64,000 nt of DNA, taken from contig NZ_AGBF01000013.1 of the NCBI RefSeq assembly GCF_000225525.1, positions 1 to 64,000 of the forward strand, in the 5' to 3' direction. The notes below the pieces were generated by a model that was not told the origin of the DNA, searched no databases, and was given only the letters and a program-made list of their open reading frames with translations. Each line of letters opens with the position of its first letter. Position 1 is the first letter of the stretch. Source of the DNA: Streptomyces zinciresistens K42. Its GTDB lineage: Bacteria; Actinomycetota; Actinomycetes; Streptomycetales; Streptomycetaceae. The position numbers were made by a program, and so were the translations under genes. Positions 37,379 to 46,443 of the stretch are shown piece after piece.

Positions 37379-38479
37379 GTGACAGCGGCGATCAGTGAGC
37401 TGGGACGCGAACTACAGCTCGTACACGCGGCACAGTGGCTCTACTCGGTGAACGGCGAACCGTTCGTGCCCGGCGACGGGGACCCGTACGCCTGTCTGGT
37501 GCGCGGCTTCGACGACCACACCGCACGACTTCACGCGGCCTGTGCGGAGCGCGGACCGCTGTGGCGCAGCCGGCTCGGTACCTGGGTCGCCGGATCGGCC
37601 GCCCTGCCCGCACTGCTCGGCCACCCCGCTCTCGTGGTGGCGGCGGCCGTTCCGCAGGCCGAACCCTGGCTGCCCGCTCCGGACCGGCAGCGGGCCGCCG
37701 CCCGTGGCCTCGCTCACCGGGGAGGCCGGGGCACCGTCCGCGCCGCCGCGACGGTCCTGCGACGGCTGATCGCTGAGGCCGTGGCTGGCCTCCGCCCGGG
37801 ACCAGCCGATCTGATCACCGCGGTGGCGGCCCCGCTCGCCGCCACCGGTTACGCCGCCCTGCTCGGTGTGGCCGAGGACCGGCACGCGGAGTTCGCCGCC
37901 GCTGTCGCGGACACCGCGCCGGCCGTGGACGCCCTGCTCTGCCCGCAAAGCCTGGCGGCCACCGTACGGGCCGCCGCCGGTGTGCGCGGACTGCGGGAAC
38001 TCCTGGCCTCGTCGGGACACGGCGAGGCCGGACTCGTCCTCGCCGTCGCCGGTACCCGGGCCGCCACCGACCTCCTCGGCGAGGCGCTGTTGCGCCTCGC
38101 CGACCGGCCCGGGGAGTGGGCACGAGCAGGGAGCGACCCGGCAGCCGCCGCAGCGGCCGTCCGTGCCGCCACCCCCACGCACGGGCCCTGGCACCTCCAC
38201 CCCCTGACCGCCCTCACCCCGCTGGAGGCGGCGGGTGTCCGCATCGGTGCCGGGGACCGGGTCACCCTCGTCCCCGAACCGGGAGGCACGGCGCCCGCCC
38301 CCTACGCGAGGCTGCTTCTCCCGGGCGCCCGCGCCGTCGCCGAGGAGGCGCTGCGCCACCTCGCCGTCCGCTTCCCGCACGTCCGCTCCGACGGTGCGCC
38401 GGTCCGCGCGCGCCGGGCCCCCGTCACCCGCCGCCTGATCCGGGTGCCCGCACTGCTCGGCGAGGAGGAGACCCGATGA
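37379..38479 (+). CDS. P450-like glycosyltransferase auxiliary protein (DnrQ/AknT type), first copy
   Basis: A 366-residue, P450-derived protein, shorter than a true P450 (~400). The usual FGxGxHxC haem-ligand motif is absent from the C-terminal part (PYARLLLPGARAVAEEALRHL), so it cannot bind haem in the normal way. Proteins of this kind (DnrQ, AknT, DesVIII, EryCII) bind and activate the partner glycosyltransferase. The partner gene starts in the stop codon region (ATGA overlap at 38476), as in dnrQ-dnrS. The GTG at 37379 follows ggagg. It heads a run of sugar and aromatase genes to 43296. Confidence 0.88.
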   Translation: MTAAISELGRELQLVHAAQWLYSVNGEPFVPGDGDPYACLVRGFDDHTARLHAACAERGPLWRSRLGTWVAGSAALPALLGHPALVVAAAVPQAEPWLPAPDRQRAAARGLAHRGGRGTVRAAATVLRRLIAEAVAGLRPGPADLITAVAAPLAATGYAALLGVAEDRHAEFAAAVADTAPAVDALLCPQSLAATVRAAAGVRGLRELLASSGHGEAGLVLAVAGTRAATDLLGEALLRLADRPGEWARAGSDPAAAAAAVRAATPTHGPWHLHPLTALTPLEAAGVRIGAGDRVTLVPEPGGTAPAPYARLLLPGARAVAEEALRHLAVRFPHVRSDGAPVRARRAPVTRRLIRVPALLGEEETR

Positions 38480-39771
38480 AGGTCCTATTCACGTCCCTGG
38501 CCCACCACACCCACTACCACCCCCTGGTGCCGCTCGCCTGGGCCCTGCGCACCGCGGGCCACGAGGTCCGGATCGCCAGCCAGCCCGAGCTGACCGATGT
38601 CATCACCGGCACCGGCCTCACCGCCGTCCCGGTCGAGTGGTCGCTCGGACCGGTCGAGGAGATGGGCCTGCTCGGCGCCCTCCACGACGAGGCGTCCGCG
38701 CACGTCCAGGGATTCGACTTCGCCGCACGCGGCGACCATCCCTGGACCTGGGAGCAGCTCCTCGCCCTCGAGAACGTCATGGTGCCGACCCTGTACGGCG
38801 CCCTCAACAACGACGTCATGGTCGACTCACTGGTCTCCTTCGCCCGCTCCTGGGAGCCCGACCTCATCGTCTGGGAGACCTTCACCCTGGCCGGTGCCCT
38901 CGCCGCCCGCGCCACCGGGGCCGCCCACTGCAGGCTCGTCTCCGGTCCCGACATCAGTGTCCGTGCCCGCCAGGAGTTCCTGCGCCTGGCCGCCGAGCAG
39001 GAGCCCGAGCACCGTGAGGATCCCACCGCCGAGTGGCTGGAGCGTACCCTCGCCCGGATCGGCTCGCCGGACGGCTACACCGCGACCATGGTCACCGGCG
39101 AGTGGACGGTGAACACCACCCCGCCCAGCACCCAGCTCGACCTGGGCCTGCCGACCGTCCAGGTCCGGCACGTCGCCTACAACGGCCCCGCCGTCGTCCC
39201 CGACTGGCTGCGGACCGTTCCGGAGCGCCCCCGCGTCTGCGTGACGCTCGGGTCGTCCGCCGCTGACACCGGCGTCGACATGCGCAAGCTCCTCGGCGGC
39301 CTCGCCGAACTCGACGCCGAGATCGTCGCGACCGCCGACGAGGAGAGCATGGCGGCCGAGGACCTCCCGGACAATGTCCGCCTCGTCGACTTCGTCCCGC
39401 TCAACGACCTGCTGCCCACGTGCGCCGCCGTCGTGCACCACGGCGGCGTCGGCACGAAGGCGACCGCGGAACTGCACGCCGTTCCGCAGCTGATCCTCGC
39501 CTTCGGCTGGGACACCGAGGTCATGGGCCGCGGCCTCGAGGAGATCGGGGCGGGCATCTGCCTGCCCAGCACCGAGCACCTCCCGGAAGCGGTCCGCACC
39601 CAGGTCCGCCGGCTCCTCACCGAGCCGTCGTACGCGGAAGGCGCCCGTCGGCTCCAGGAGGAGCTGCTCGCCGTGCCCAGCCCGAACGAGATCGTCCCGG
39701 TCATCGAGCGACTGGTCGCCGAGCACCGCGCCGGCGCCGGACCGGTGCCCCGTGACACCTACCACAGCTGA
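38476..39771 (+). CDS. Anthracycline glycosyltransferase (AknS/DnrS-like), first pair
   Basis: A 431-residue GT-B, GT1-family enzyme. The N-terminal acceptor domain begins MKVLFTSLAHHTHYHPLVPLAWAL; the donor domain has VCVTLGSSAADTG and the HHGGVGTKATAELHAVPQ nucleotide-sugar motif near residue 330. It overlaps the P450-like helper by ATGA, the arrangement of dnrQ-dnrS and aknT-aknS. A likely task is to transfer the first amino sugar (rhodosamine) to C-7, but the acceptor site is not shown by sequence. Two other GTs (49402 and 59004) share the same fold. Confidence 0.92.
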   Translation: MKVLFTSLAHHTHYHPLVPLAWALRTAGHEVRIASQPELTDVITGTGLTAVPVEWSLGPVEEMGLLGALHDEASAHVQGFDFAARGDHPWTWEQLLALENVMVPTLYGALNNDVMVDSLVSFARSWEPDLIVWETFTLAGALAARATGAAHCRLVSGPDISVRARQEFLRLAAEQEPEHREDPTAEWLERTLARIGSPDGYTATMVTGEWTVNTTPPSTQLDLGLPTVQVRHVAYNGPAVVPDWLRTVPERPRVCVTLGSSAADTGVDMRKLLGGLAELDAEIVATADEESMAAEDLPDNVRLVDFVPLNDLLPTCAAVVHHGGVGTKATAELHAVPQLILAFGWDTEVMGRGLEEIGAGICLPSTEHLPEAVRTQVRRLLTEPSYAEGARRLQEELLAVPSPNEIVPVIERLVAEHRAGAGPVPRDTYHS

Positions 39772-39778
39772 GGCGGAG

Positions 39779-41098
39779 ATGCCAGAGATGCCGGAGATGC
39801 CGGACACCAAGTCACAGGTCCTGAACCTGGCCCGAACGTTCCACAAGGAACAGGAGCCCGCCGCCTTCGAAGCCGGGGTCACCCCGATCCTGTCGGCCGG
39901 GGCGGTTCTCGACGAGGAGGACCGGATCGCGCTCGTCGAGGCGGCGCTCGAACTGCGCATCGCCGCCGGAGTGCGGACCCGGAAGTTCGAGAGCGAGTTC
40001 GCCCGCTACTTCCGGCGCCGCAAGGCACACATGGTCAACTCGGGCTCGTCGGCGAACCTGCTGGCGGTCACGGCGCTGACGTCGCCCAAGCTGCAGGACG
40101 CGCGGCTGCGCCCCGGCGACGAGGCCATCACCGTCGGGGCGGGCTTCCCCACCACCATCAACCCGCTGGTCCAGAACGGGCTGAAGCCCGTCTTCGTCGA
40201 CATCGAGCTGGGCACTTACAACGCCTCTCTCGAACAGATCGAGGCGGCGATCACCCCGCGCACCCGCCTGATCATGATCGCCCACGCGCTCGGCAACCCG
40301 TTCCCCGTCGCCGAGGTCGCCGAACTCGCCACACGGCACGACATCTTCCTGGTGGAGGACAACTGCGACGCGGTCGGCTCCACCTACCAGGGCAGGCTCA
40401 CCGGCACCTTCGGCGACCTGTCGACGGTCAGCTTCTACCCCGCGCATCACATCACCGCCGGGGAGGGCGGGTGCGTCCTCACCTCCAGCCTCGCACTCGC
40501 CCGGATCGTCGAGTCGCTGCGGGACTGGGGCCGGGACTGCTGGTGTGAACCGGGCACCGACAACACCTGCCTGAAGCGGTTCGACTACCAGCTCGGGACG
40601 CTGCCGGCCGGCTATGACCACAAGTACATCTTCTCCCACGTTGGCTACAACCTGAAAGCCACCGACCTCCAAGGGGCGCTGGCGCTCAGCCAGATGCGCC
40701 GGATCGACGACTTCGGCGCGGCCCGCCGGCGCAACTGGCAGCGGCTCCACGCCGGCCTGGCCGACGTGCCGGGACTGCTGCTGCCGCGTGCCACCCCCGG
40801 CAGCGACCCGAGCTGGTTCGGCTTCGTCCTCACCGTGCTGCCCGACGCCGGTTTCACCCGCCGCGATCTGGTCGACTTCCTGGAGTCGCGCCGGATCGGC
40901 ACCCGGCGGCTCTTCGGCGGCAACATCACCCGCCATCCCGCCTACGAGGACGTGGACTACCGGATCGTGGACGGGCTGACCAACTGCGACATCGTCACCG
41001 ATGACACCTTCTGGATCGGCGTCCACCCGGGACTCACACCGCAGATGGTCGACTACGTCATCGAGTCCGTCACCGAGTTCTGCACGCGAAAGGGCTGA
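39779..41098 (+). CDS. NDP-4-keto-hexose 3-dehydrase (SpnQ/ColD-E1 type)
   Basis: A 439-residue aminotransferase-fold enzyme in which His223/His224 (SFYPAHHITAGEGG) stand where aminotransferases have the PLP lysine. Cys residues in GRDCWCEPGTDNTC would hold a [2Fe-2S] cluster. This is the E1/SpnQ family, which removes the C-3 hydroxyl with PMP and reductant. Here it predicts a 2,3,6-trideoxy sugar such as rhodinose (as AknP in aclacinomycin). Three in-frame ATGs (39779, 39788, 39797) lie in a 9-bp repeat encoding MPEMPEMPD, so the start is ambiguous. The frame overlaps the upstream GT end if GTG 39752 is used. Confidence 0.93.
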   Translation: MPEMPEMPDTKSQVLNLARTFHKEQEPAAFEAGVTPILSAGAVLDEEDRIALVEAALELRIAAGVRTRKFESEFARYFRRRKAHMVNSGSSANLLAVTALTSPKLQDARLRPGDEAITVGAGFPTTINPLVQNGLKPVFVDIELGTYNASLEQIEAAITPRTRLIMIAHALGNPFPVAEVAELATRHDIFLVEDNCDAVGSTYQGRLTGTFGDLSTVSFYPAHHITAGEGGCVLTSSLALARIVESLRDWGRDCWCEPGTDNTCLKRFDYQLGTLPAGYDHKYIFSHVGYNLKATDLQGALALSQMRRIDDFGAARRRNWQRLHAGLADVPGLLLPRATPGSDPSWFGFVLTVLPDAGFTRRDLVDFLESRRIGTRRLFGGNITRHPAYEDVDYRIVDGLTNCDIVTDDTFWIGVHPGLTPQMVDYVIESVTEFCTRKG

Positions 41099-41105
41099 GC
41101 ACGTC

Positions 41106-41891
41106 ATGACCGAACGCACCCGCAGGACCGCTGTCGTCACCGGCGCCACCAGCGGCATCGGGCTCGCTGTGGCCCGCCTCCTGGCCGCCGACGGCCATCG
41201 CGTCTTCCTCTGCGCCCGGGACGCCGACCGTGTCGCGCTGACCGTGAAAGAACTGCGCGCCGAGGGCCACGAGGTGGACGGTGCCTCCTGCGACGTACGG
41301 GAGTCCACCGGGACCGGTCAGTTGGTCGAGGCAGCCGTGGCGCGCTACGGGCCGGTCGGCATCCTGGTCAACAACGCCGGCCGCAGCGGCGGCGGTGCGA
41401 CCCACACGCTCACCGACGAGCTCTGGGACGACGTGATGGCCACCAACCTCGACAGCGTCTTCCGCCTCAGCCGCGCCGTGCTCACGACAGGTGGGATGCG
41501 GGACATCGGCTGGGGCCGGATCGTCAACATCGCTTCCACCGGGGGCAAGCAGGGCGTCGTCCTCGGCGCCCCCTACTCAGCCTCCAAGCACGGCGTCGTC
41601 GGCTTCACCAAGGCGCTCGGCCTGGAGTTGGCCAAGACCGGGATCACCGTCAACGCGGTCTGCCCGGGATACGTCGAGACGCCGATGGCGGTCCGGGTCC
41701 GCCAGGGGTACGCCGCCGCCTGGGAGATCACCGAGGACGATGTCCTCGGCCGCTTCCGGGCCAAGATCCCGCTCGGCCGCTACACCACCCCCGAGGAGGT
41801 GGCGGGCATGGTCGGCTACCTGGTGACCGACGCGGCCGCTCCCGTCACCGCGCAGGCGATCAACGTCTGCGGCGGCCTCGGAAACTACTGA
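41106..41891 (+). CDS. Type II PKS ketoreductase (ActIII-type C-9 KR)
   Basis: A 261-residue SDR with AVVTGATSGIGLAVARLL, NNAGRSGGG, and a YSASKHG catalytic pair, equal in length to ActIII. It reduces the C-9 carbonyl of the ACP-bound poly-beta-ketone, steering first-ring folding. The segment PGYVETPMAVRVRQGYA is typical of polyketide KRs. It sits directly before the aromatase/cyclase gene (10 bp), the usual KR-ARO pair. The ATG at 41106 has only a weak ribosome-binding site (ctgagcacg). Confidence 0.94.
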   Translation: MTERTRRTAVVTGATSGIGLAVARLLAADGHRVFLCARDADRVALTVKELRAEGHEVDGASCDVRESTGTGQLVEAAVARYGPVGILVNNAGRSGGGATHTLTDELWDDVMATNLDSVFRLSRAVLTTGGMRDIGWGRIVNIASTGGKQGVVLGAPYSASKHGVVGFTKALGLELAKTGITVNAVCPGYVETPMAVRVRQGYAAAWEITEDDVLGRFRAKIPLGRYTTPEEVAGMVGYLVTDAAAPVTAQAINVCGGLGNY

Positions 41892-41901
41892 GGAGTGAGC
41901 C

Positions 41902-43296
41902 ATGCCCGACGAGAACGCGCAGCTCCCTGCCGCCCCCGCCGTGCACGGGACGGTCCATGAGATCGAGGTGGACGCCCCTGCCGAGGCGGTCTACGACCTG
42001 GTGGCGGACGCCGCCCGCTGGCCGGTGCACTTCCCGCCCACCCTCCATGTCGACGTCCTGGAGGGTGGTGCGGGTAAGGACGGAGTGGAGCGCCTGCGGA
42101 TCTGGGCGACCGCCAACGGTGCCGTCAAGAACTGGACCTCCCTTCGTGAACTCGACCGCGCGGCACTGATGGTGACGTTTCGTCAGGAACGCTCCCAGGC
42201 GCCGGTGGCGAGCATGGGCGGCACCTGGCGCATCGAACCGCTGGGGGAGTGCCGTGCCCGCGTGCGCTTCACCCACAGCTTCACCGCGGTCGGCGATGAC
42301 CCCGAGAACGTGGCCTGGATCCGCCGCGCCGTCGACACCAACACCGGCGCCGAGCTCCAGGCGCTGCGCGCCGCCGCCGAGACGGCCGCCGACAGCCTCG
42401 TCCTCACCTTCGACGACACCGCGCGCGTCGACGGATCAGCCAAGGACGCCTACGAGTTCATCCGTGCCGCCGACCGGTGGACCGAGCGGCTGCCGCACGT
42501 CGCCCGGGTCTCCCTCACCGAGGAGGTCCCCGGCGAACAGGTCCTGGAGATGGACACCCGTACCCCCGACGGCTCCACCCACACCACCCGGTCCGTGCGG
42601 ATCTGCTTCCCGGCCGAGCGGATCGTCTACAAGCAGACCCTCACCCCCGCGCTCATGCATGCCCACACCGGTGAGTGGATCTTCCAGGAGGACTGCGACG
42701 GCTGCGTCGTCACCTCCCGGCACACCGTCCGGATCGCTCCCGGCGCCGTGCGGGACGTCCTCGGCCCGGACGGCGACGTCGCCCGCGCACGGGAGTTCGT
42801 CCGTGAGGCCCTCGGCCGCAACAGCCGGGCCACCCTCGGTCACGCGGCGGCCCACGCGAGCGTGCTGCGCGCCGCCGGACCCGTCAGCCAGGAGGTGTAC
42901 GTCTCGGTGCAGCGGTTCTACGCCGAGCAGATGCGTCACCTCGACGAGGGCCGCGCGCGGGAGTGGGCGGCCACGTTCACCGAGGACGGCGTCTTCGGCC
43001 AGAACTCCGGTGCGGAGCCGGTCCGCGGCCGGACGGCCATCACCGCCGCGGTCCGCGCCAACCAGGCGCGGCTCGCGGCGGACCCGCAGCAGCGCCGGCA
43101 TGTCTTCGCCATGCTCACCGTGGACCCGGCGGGTGACGGGGCGGTCCGTGCCCGCTCCTACGCGCAGGTCCTGGTGACCCCGCCCGGCGGCCCGACCACC
43201 CTGCGGCTGAGCGCCGTCTGCGAGGACGAGCTGGTCCCGGTCGCCGGCGGCGGCTGGGCGGTCCGGCACCGCCGGGTCGACCACGACGGGGTCTGA
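41902..43296 (+). CDS. Aromatase/cyclase with two SRPBCC domains and a C-terminal SnoaL-like domain
   Basis: A 464-residue protein. Residues ~8-150 and ~160-315 are the two START/SRPBCC halves of a di-domain aromatase (VHEIEVDAPAEAVYDLVADA; DGSAKDAYEFIRAADRW), which dehydrates and aromatises the first ring. DpsF-like enzymes end near 315. Here ~135 more residues (about 325-462, YVSVQRFYAEQMRHLDEGRA, HVFAMLTVDPAG, ELVPVAGGGWAV) have the character of a SnoaL/NTF2-like domain. That extension may close or tailor another ring, or only stabilise the protein. The ATG at 41902 follows gaggagtgagcc. A terminator at 43310 ends the operon. Confidence 0.9.
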   Translation: MPDENAQLPAAPAVHGTVHEIEVDAPAEAVYDLVADAARWPVHFPPTLHVDVLEGGAGKDGVERLRIWATANGAVKNWTSLRELDRAALMVTFRQERSQAPVASMGGTWRIEPLGECRARVRFTHSFTAVGDDPENVAWIRRAVDTNTGAELQALRAAAETAADSLVLTFDDTARVDGSAKDAYEFIRAADRWTERLPHVARVSLTEEVPGEQVLEMDTRTPDGSTHTTRSVRICFPAERIVYKQTLTPALMHAHTGEWIFQEDCDGCVVTSRHTVRIAPGAVRDVLGPDGDVARAREFVREALGRNSRATLGHAAAHASVLRAAGPVSQEVYVSVQRFYAEQMRHLDEGRAREWAATFTEDGVFGQNSGAEPVRGRTAITAAVRANQARLAADPQQRRHVFAMLTVDPAGDGAVRARSYAQVLVTPPGGPTTLRLSAVCEDELVPVAGGGWAVRHRRVDHDGV

Positions 43297-43309
43297 CCCT
43301 CGACAGGCC

Positions 43310-43349
43310 CTCGGGGGCCGTGGCGCTCACCCGCGCCACGGCCCCCGAG
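43310..43349. terminator. Bidirectional terminator between aromatase and drrC-like genes
   Basis: A perfect 17-bp stem (43310-43326 with 43333-43349) with a 6-base loop sits between convergent genes ending at 43296 and 43410. Confidence 0.9.
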
Positions 43350-43409
43350 CCGTTCTTCGCCGCGGGGGCCGCGGACGCTGTCCGGGACAGGAGCCGTCCG
43401 CGGGGCGCG

Positions 43410-45710
43410 TCAGGCCGTCGGGAGGGGGCGGCCCAGGAGCAGCCGCAGGTGCTCCGCCGTGTGTGAGTGCGGCGCGTGCAGGAGCTCGGCGGGCGTGCCG
43501 GTGAAGACGACCTCGCCGCCTGTGTTGCCGCCCTCGGGACCGAGGTCGATGACCCAGTCCGCCTGGGAGACAACGGCGAGGTCGTGCTCGATGACGACGA
43601 CGGTGTTGCCCCGGTCCACGATCCGGTTGAGCAGGCCGAGCAGCATGTCGATGTCTGAGAGGTGCAGGCCGGTGGTCGGCTCGTCGAGGATGTAGACAGT
43701 GCCGGTGCCGGAGAGCCGGTCGGCGAGCTTGAGCCGCTGGCGCTCGCCGCCGGACAGGGTCGCCAGTGACTGGCCGAGGCCGAGGTAGCCGATGCCGGTC
43801 TCCGTCAGGGCGCCGACGCGGGTGCGCAGCGGACCCGAGGGGAAGAACCCGGCGGCCTCCTCCGCCGACATCTCCAGTACCTCGGCGATGTTCGCGCCGC
43901 GCACCCGGTGGCGGAGCACCGACTCCTTGAAGCGGCGTCCCTGGCAGCTCTCGCAGTGGGTGGTGACCGGGTCCATGTAGGCGACCTCGGTGATGAGGAC
44001 GCCACGGCCCTCGCACTCCTCGCAGGCGCCCTTGGAGTTGAAGCTGAAGAGGCCGGCGTCCTCGCCGCTCGCCTTGGCGAAGAGCTTCCGGATCGGGTCC
44101 ATCAGCTTGAGGTAGCTGGCCGGGGTGGAGCGGGAGGACCGCGGGATGGACGACTGGTCGACGAACACCGCCTTCGGGTACAGCCCGCGGAACGCGTGGG
44201 CGATCAGCGAGCTCTTGCCGGCGCCGGCGACCCCGGTGACGGCGGTGAGGACACCGACCGGGATCTCGGTGGAGACGTTCTTCAGGTTGTGCACGGTGGC
44301 GTCGCGGACCGGCAGGGTCCGGCTGAAGGGGCGCGAGGTCTCCTTGAGTCCGCCGATCCGACGCAGGCCCTGCCCGGTCAGGGTGTCGGCCTCCCTCAGT
44401 TCGGCGTGGCAGCCCTCGAAGACGACCGTGCCGCCGTGTACACCGGCGCGCGGACCGATCTCGACGATGTGGTCGGCGACGGCCATCACGTCGGGGTCGT
44501 GCTCGACGACGAGGACGGTGTTGCCCTTGTCGCGCAGCGCCCGGATCAGCTCGTTGAGCTGGCTGACGTCGCGCGGGTGCAGACCGACGCTGGGTTCGTC
44601 GAAGATGTAGGTGAGGCCGGTGAGTTCGCTGCCGAGGTGGTTGACCAGTTTGAGGCGCTGGCCCTCGCCGCCGGAGAGGCTGGAGGTGGAGCGGTCCAGG
44701 GTGAGGTAGCCCAGGCCGATCGACGCGATCTGCTCCAGCGTCTCGCGGATGGTGGTGACGAGGGGCGTGTCCAGCTGTTCCTGGAGCGCGGCGACAACCT
44801 CGATCAGGTCGCTGACCTGCATCTGGGACCAGTCGGCGATGTTCCGGCCGCCGATCCGGGTGGCCAGCGCCTTCTGGTTGAGGCGAGCGCCGTCGCAGGT
44901 GGGGCAGCGGCCCTCGGTGAAGAACTCGGCCGCCGCGTCACGGGCTGCCTTGCTCATGCCGGCGGAGTCCCGCTTGAGATGACGGCGGACGAAGCTGTCG
45001 ACGAGCCCCTCGTACCTGAGGGCCAGGACGTTGCCGTTGGGGTAGGTGATCTCGACGGTGCCGCCACTGCCGTAGAGGAGGGTGTGCAGCTCCTCCTCGG
45101 TGTAGTCGGCGATCCTCTTTTCGGCGTCGATGCGCTCGTAGCGGGCGTAGAACTGCCAGCTGGTGCTGCCGACCGTGTGTCCGGGCACGAGGATTGCGCC
45201 CTCCGCCACGGACCGTGAACGGTCGATCATCAGCTCGGGGTTGGGGCGGCGGGCGCGGCCGAGTCCCTCGCACTCGGGGCACATGCCCTTGGGATCGTTG
45301 AAGGAGTACAGCCAGGTCTGGCCGAGACCGTCGTTGCCGTGGTTGGCGAACAGCACGCGCATCACGGTGTAGACGTCGGTGACGGTGCCGACGGTCGAGC
45401 GGGCGTTGCCGCCGAGGGGGCGCTGGTCGACGACGACCGGAGTCGTGATCTTCGTGACCGCGTCGACGTGCGGACGCTCGAACTTGGGGAGGTCGTGCCG
45501 GATGTTCCACGGGAAGGTGGCGTTGAGCTGCCGCTGGGCCTCCACTGCTACGGTGTCGAAGACCAGGGAGGACTTACCGGATCCGGAGACGCCGACGAAG
45601 ACCGTGATCCGGTTCTTGGGGATGACGAGCGAGACGTTCCTGAGGTTGTTCTCCCGGGCACCGACGACCTGGATGCCCTCGTCGGGTGCGGTGGGCGGCG
45701 TCTGGTTCAC
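43410..45710 (-). CDS. drrC: UvrA-like drug-resistance ATPase (DrrC type)
   Basis: A 766-residue UvrA relative with two ABC ATPase modules (GVSGSGKSSLVFD and GVAGAGKSSLIAH) and four CxxC pairs for zinc (CPECEGLG, CPTCDGARL, CEECEGRG, CESCQGRRF). It is about 200 residues shorter than housekeeping UvrA. This matches DrrC of daunorubicin producers, which binds DNA and is thought to release intercalated drug. Next to drrAB it forms the self-resistance block. The start is a GTG (45708-45710) with gagagga upstream. Confidence 0.93.
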   Translation of the reverse strand: MNQTPPTAPDEGIQVVGARENNLRNVSLVIPKNRITVFVGVSGSGKSSLVFDTVAVEAQRQLNATFPWNIRHDLPKFERPHVDAVTKITTPVVVDQRPLGGNARSTVGTVTDVYTVMRVLFANHGNDGLGQTWLYSFNDPKGMCPECEGLGRARRPNPELMIDRSRSVAEGAILVPGHTVGSTSWQFYARYERIDAEKRIADYTEEELHTLLYGSGGTVEITYPNGNVLALRYEGLVDSFVRRHLKRDSAGMSKAARDAAAEFFTEGRCPTCDGARLNQKALATRIGGRNIADWSQMQVSDLIEVVAALQEQLDTPLVTTIRETLEQIASIGLGYLTLDRSTSSLSGGEGQRLKLVNHLGSELTGLTYIFDEPSVGLHPRDVSQLNELIRALRDKGNTVLVVEHDPDVMAVADHIVEIGPRAGVHGGTVVFEGCHAELREADTLTGQGLRRIGGLKETSRPFSRTLPVRDATVHNLKNVSTEIPVGVLTAVTGVAGAGKSSLIAHAFRGLYPKAVFVDQSSIPRSSRSTPASYLKLMDPIRKLFAKASGEDAGLFSFNSKGACEECEGRGVLITEVAYMDPVTTHCESCQGRRFKESVLRHRVRGANIAEVLEMSAEEAAGFFPSGPLRTRVGALTETGIGYLGLGQSLATLSGGERQRLKLADRLSGTGTVYILDEPTTGLHLSDIDMLLGLLNRIVDRGNTVVVIEHDLAVVSQADWVIDLGPEGGNTGGEVVFTGTPAELLHAPHSHTAEHLRLLLGRPLPTA

Positions 45711-45791
45711 GAATGGTCCTCTCTGCGGCAGATGACGTGGCGTCGTCCTGGGACGGGCGCTCTGAAGTGCGGCATCGTCGGCCCCTCGGAC

Positions 45792-46277
45792 TCACCGCAG
45801 CTGGGCGCGGACGGCCTTCAGCAGATCGCCGTCCTCGGGGCCGACCGTGGGCGCGAAACGGCCCACCGGGTGGCCGACGCCGGAGACGAGGAACTTCTCG
45901 AAGTTCCAGCGCACGTCACCGGTGTGGCCCTCCGCGTCGGCGAGTGGCGTCAGGGCTGTGTAGAGCGGGTGCCGGCCGGCCCCGTTGACCTCGGTCTTCT
46001 CCGTGTGGGGGAAGGTGATCCGGCGTACGGCGCACTGAGCGGTGATCTCCTCTGCGGTGCCCGGCTCCTGCTCGCCGAACTGGTTGCAGGGCACGCCGAC
46101 CACGACCAGGCCGTCCGCCCGGTGACGCTGCGCGAGCGCCTCCAGCGCGGGGTACTGGTCGGCGGCGAGCGCGCATCCGGAGGCGACGTTGACGATGAGC
46201 AGGGGGTTGCCCCGGTGGCGGGCGAGCAGGTCGGTGGTCCCGTCGAGTCCGGCGATGGGGATGTCGAAGAGTGTCAT
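45792..46277 (-). CDS. Glutathione peroxidase-family protein
   Basis: A 161-residue thioredoxin-fold peroxidase. The peroxidatic site reads LIVNVASGCALAADQYPAL (Cys in place of selenocysteine), the Gln in PCNQFGEQEPG and the Trp in VRWNFEKFLV complete the usual triad. Actinomycete members use thioredoxin or mycothiol-type reductants. Between drrB and drrC it may protect against hydroperoxides made by anthracycline redox cycling; this is inference from position. The ATG at 46275-46277 is preferred to a GTG-like start 3 codons upstream. Confidence 0.88.
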   Translation of the reverse strand: MTLFDIPIAGLDGTTDLLARHRGNPLLIVNVASGCALAADQYPALEALAQRHRADGLVVVGVPCNQFGEQEPGTAEEITAQCAVRRITFPHTEKTEVNGAGRHPLYTALTPLADAEGHTGDVRWNFEKFLVSGVGHPVGRFAPTVGPEDGDLLKAVRAQLR

Positions 46278-46443
46278 GTCCCGCACGCTAGGACGCCCCG
46301 ATCCGAGGTCGGTCGACTCCGCCTCGCGGGGCTCTCGGCCCCTGCTCGGCGGGGCCTCCCGTGCCCGTGCCGGGGCCCGGGAGGCAGAGGAGGGATGCGA
46401 GCCGGTTCGGGGGTTGCCCGGCCCGCACCCCGGTCGGATTCCG

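Noticed and set aside
39779..41098. Ordinary DegT-type aminotransferase
   Set aside because: The PLP lysine position is His and a Cys set for an iron-sulfur cluster is present, which indicates a 3-dehydrase.
43410..45710. Housekeeping excinuclease UvrA
   Set aside because: It is about 200 residues short and located beside drrAB in an anthracycline cluster, matching DrrC.
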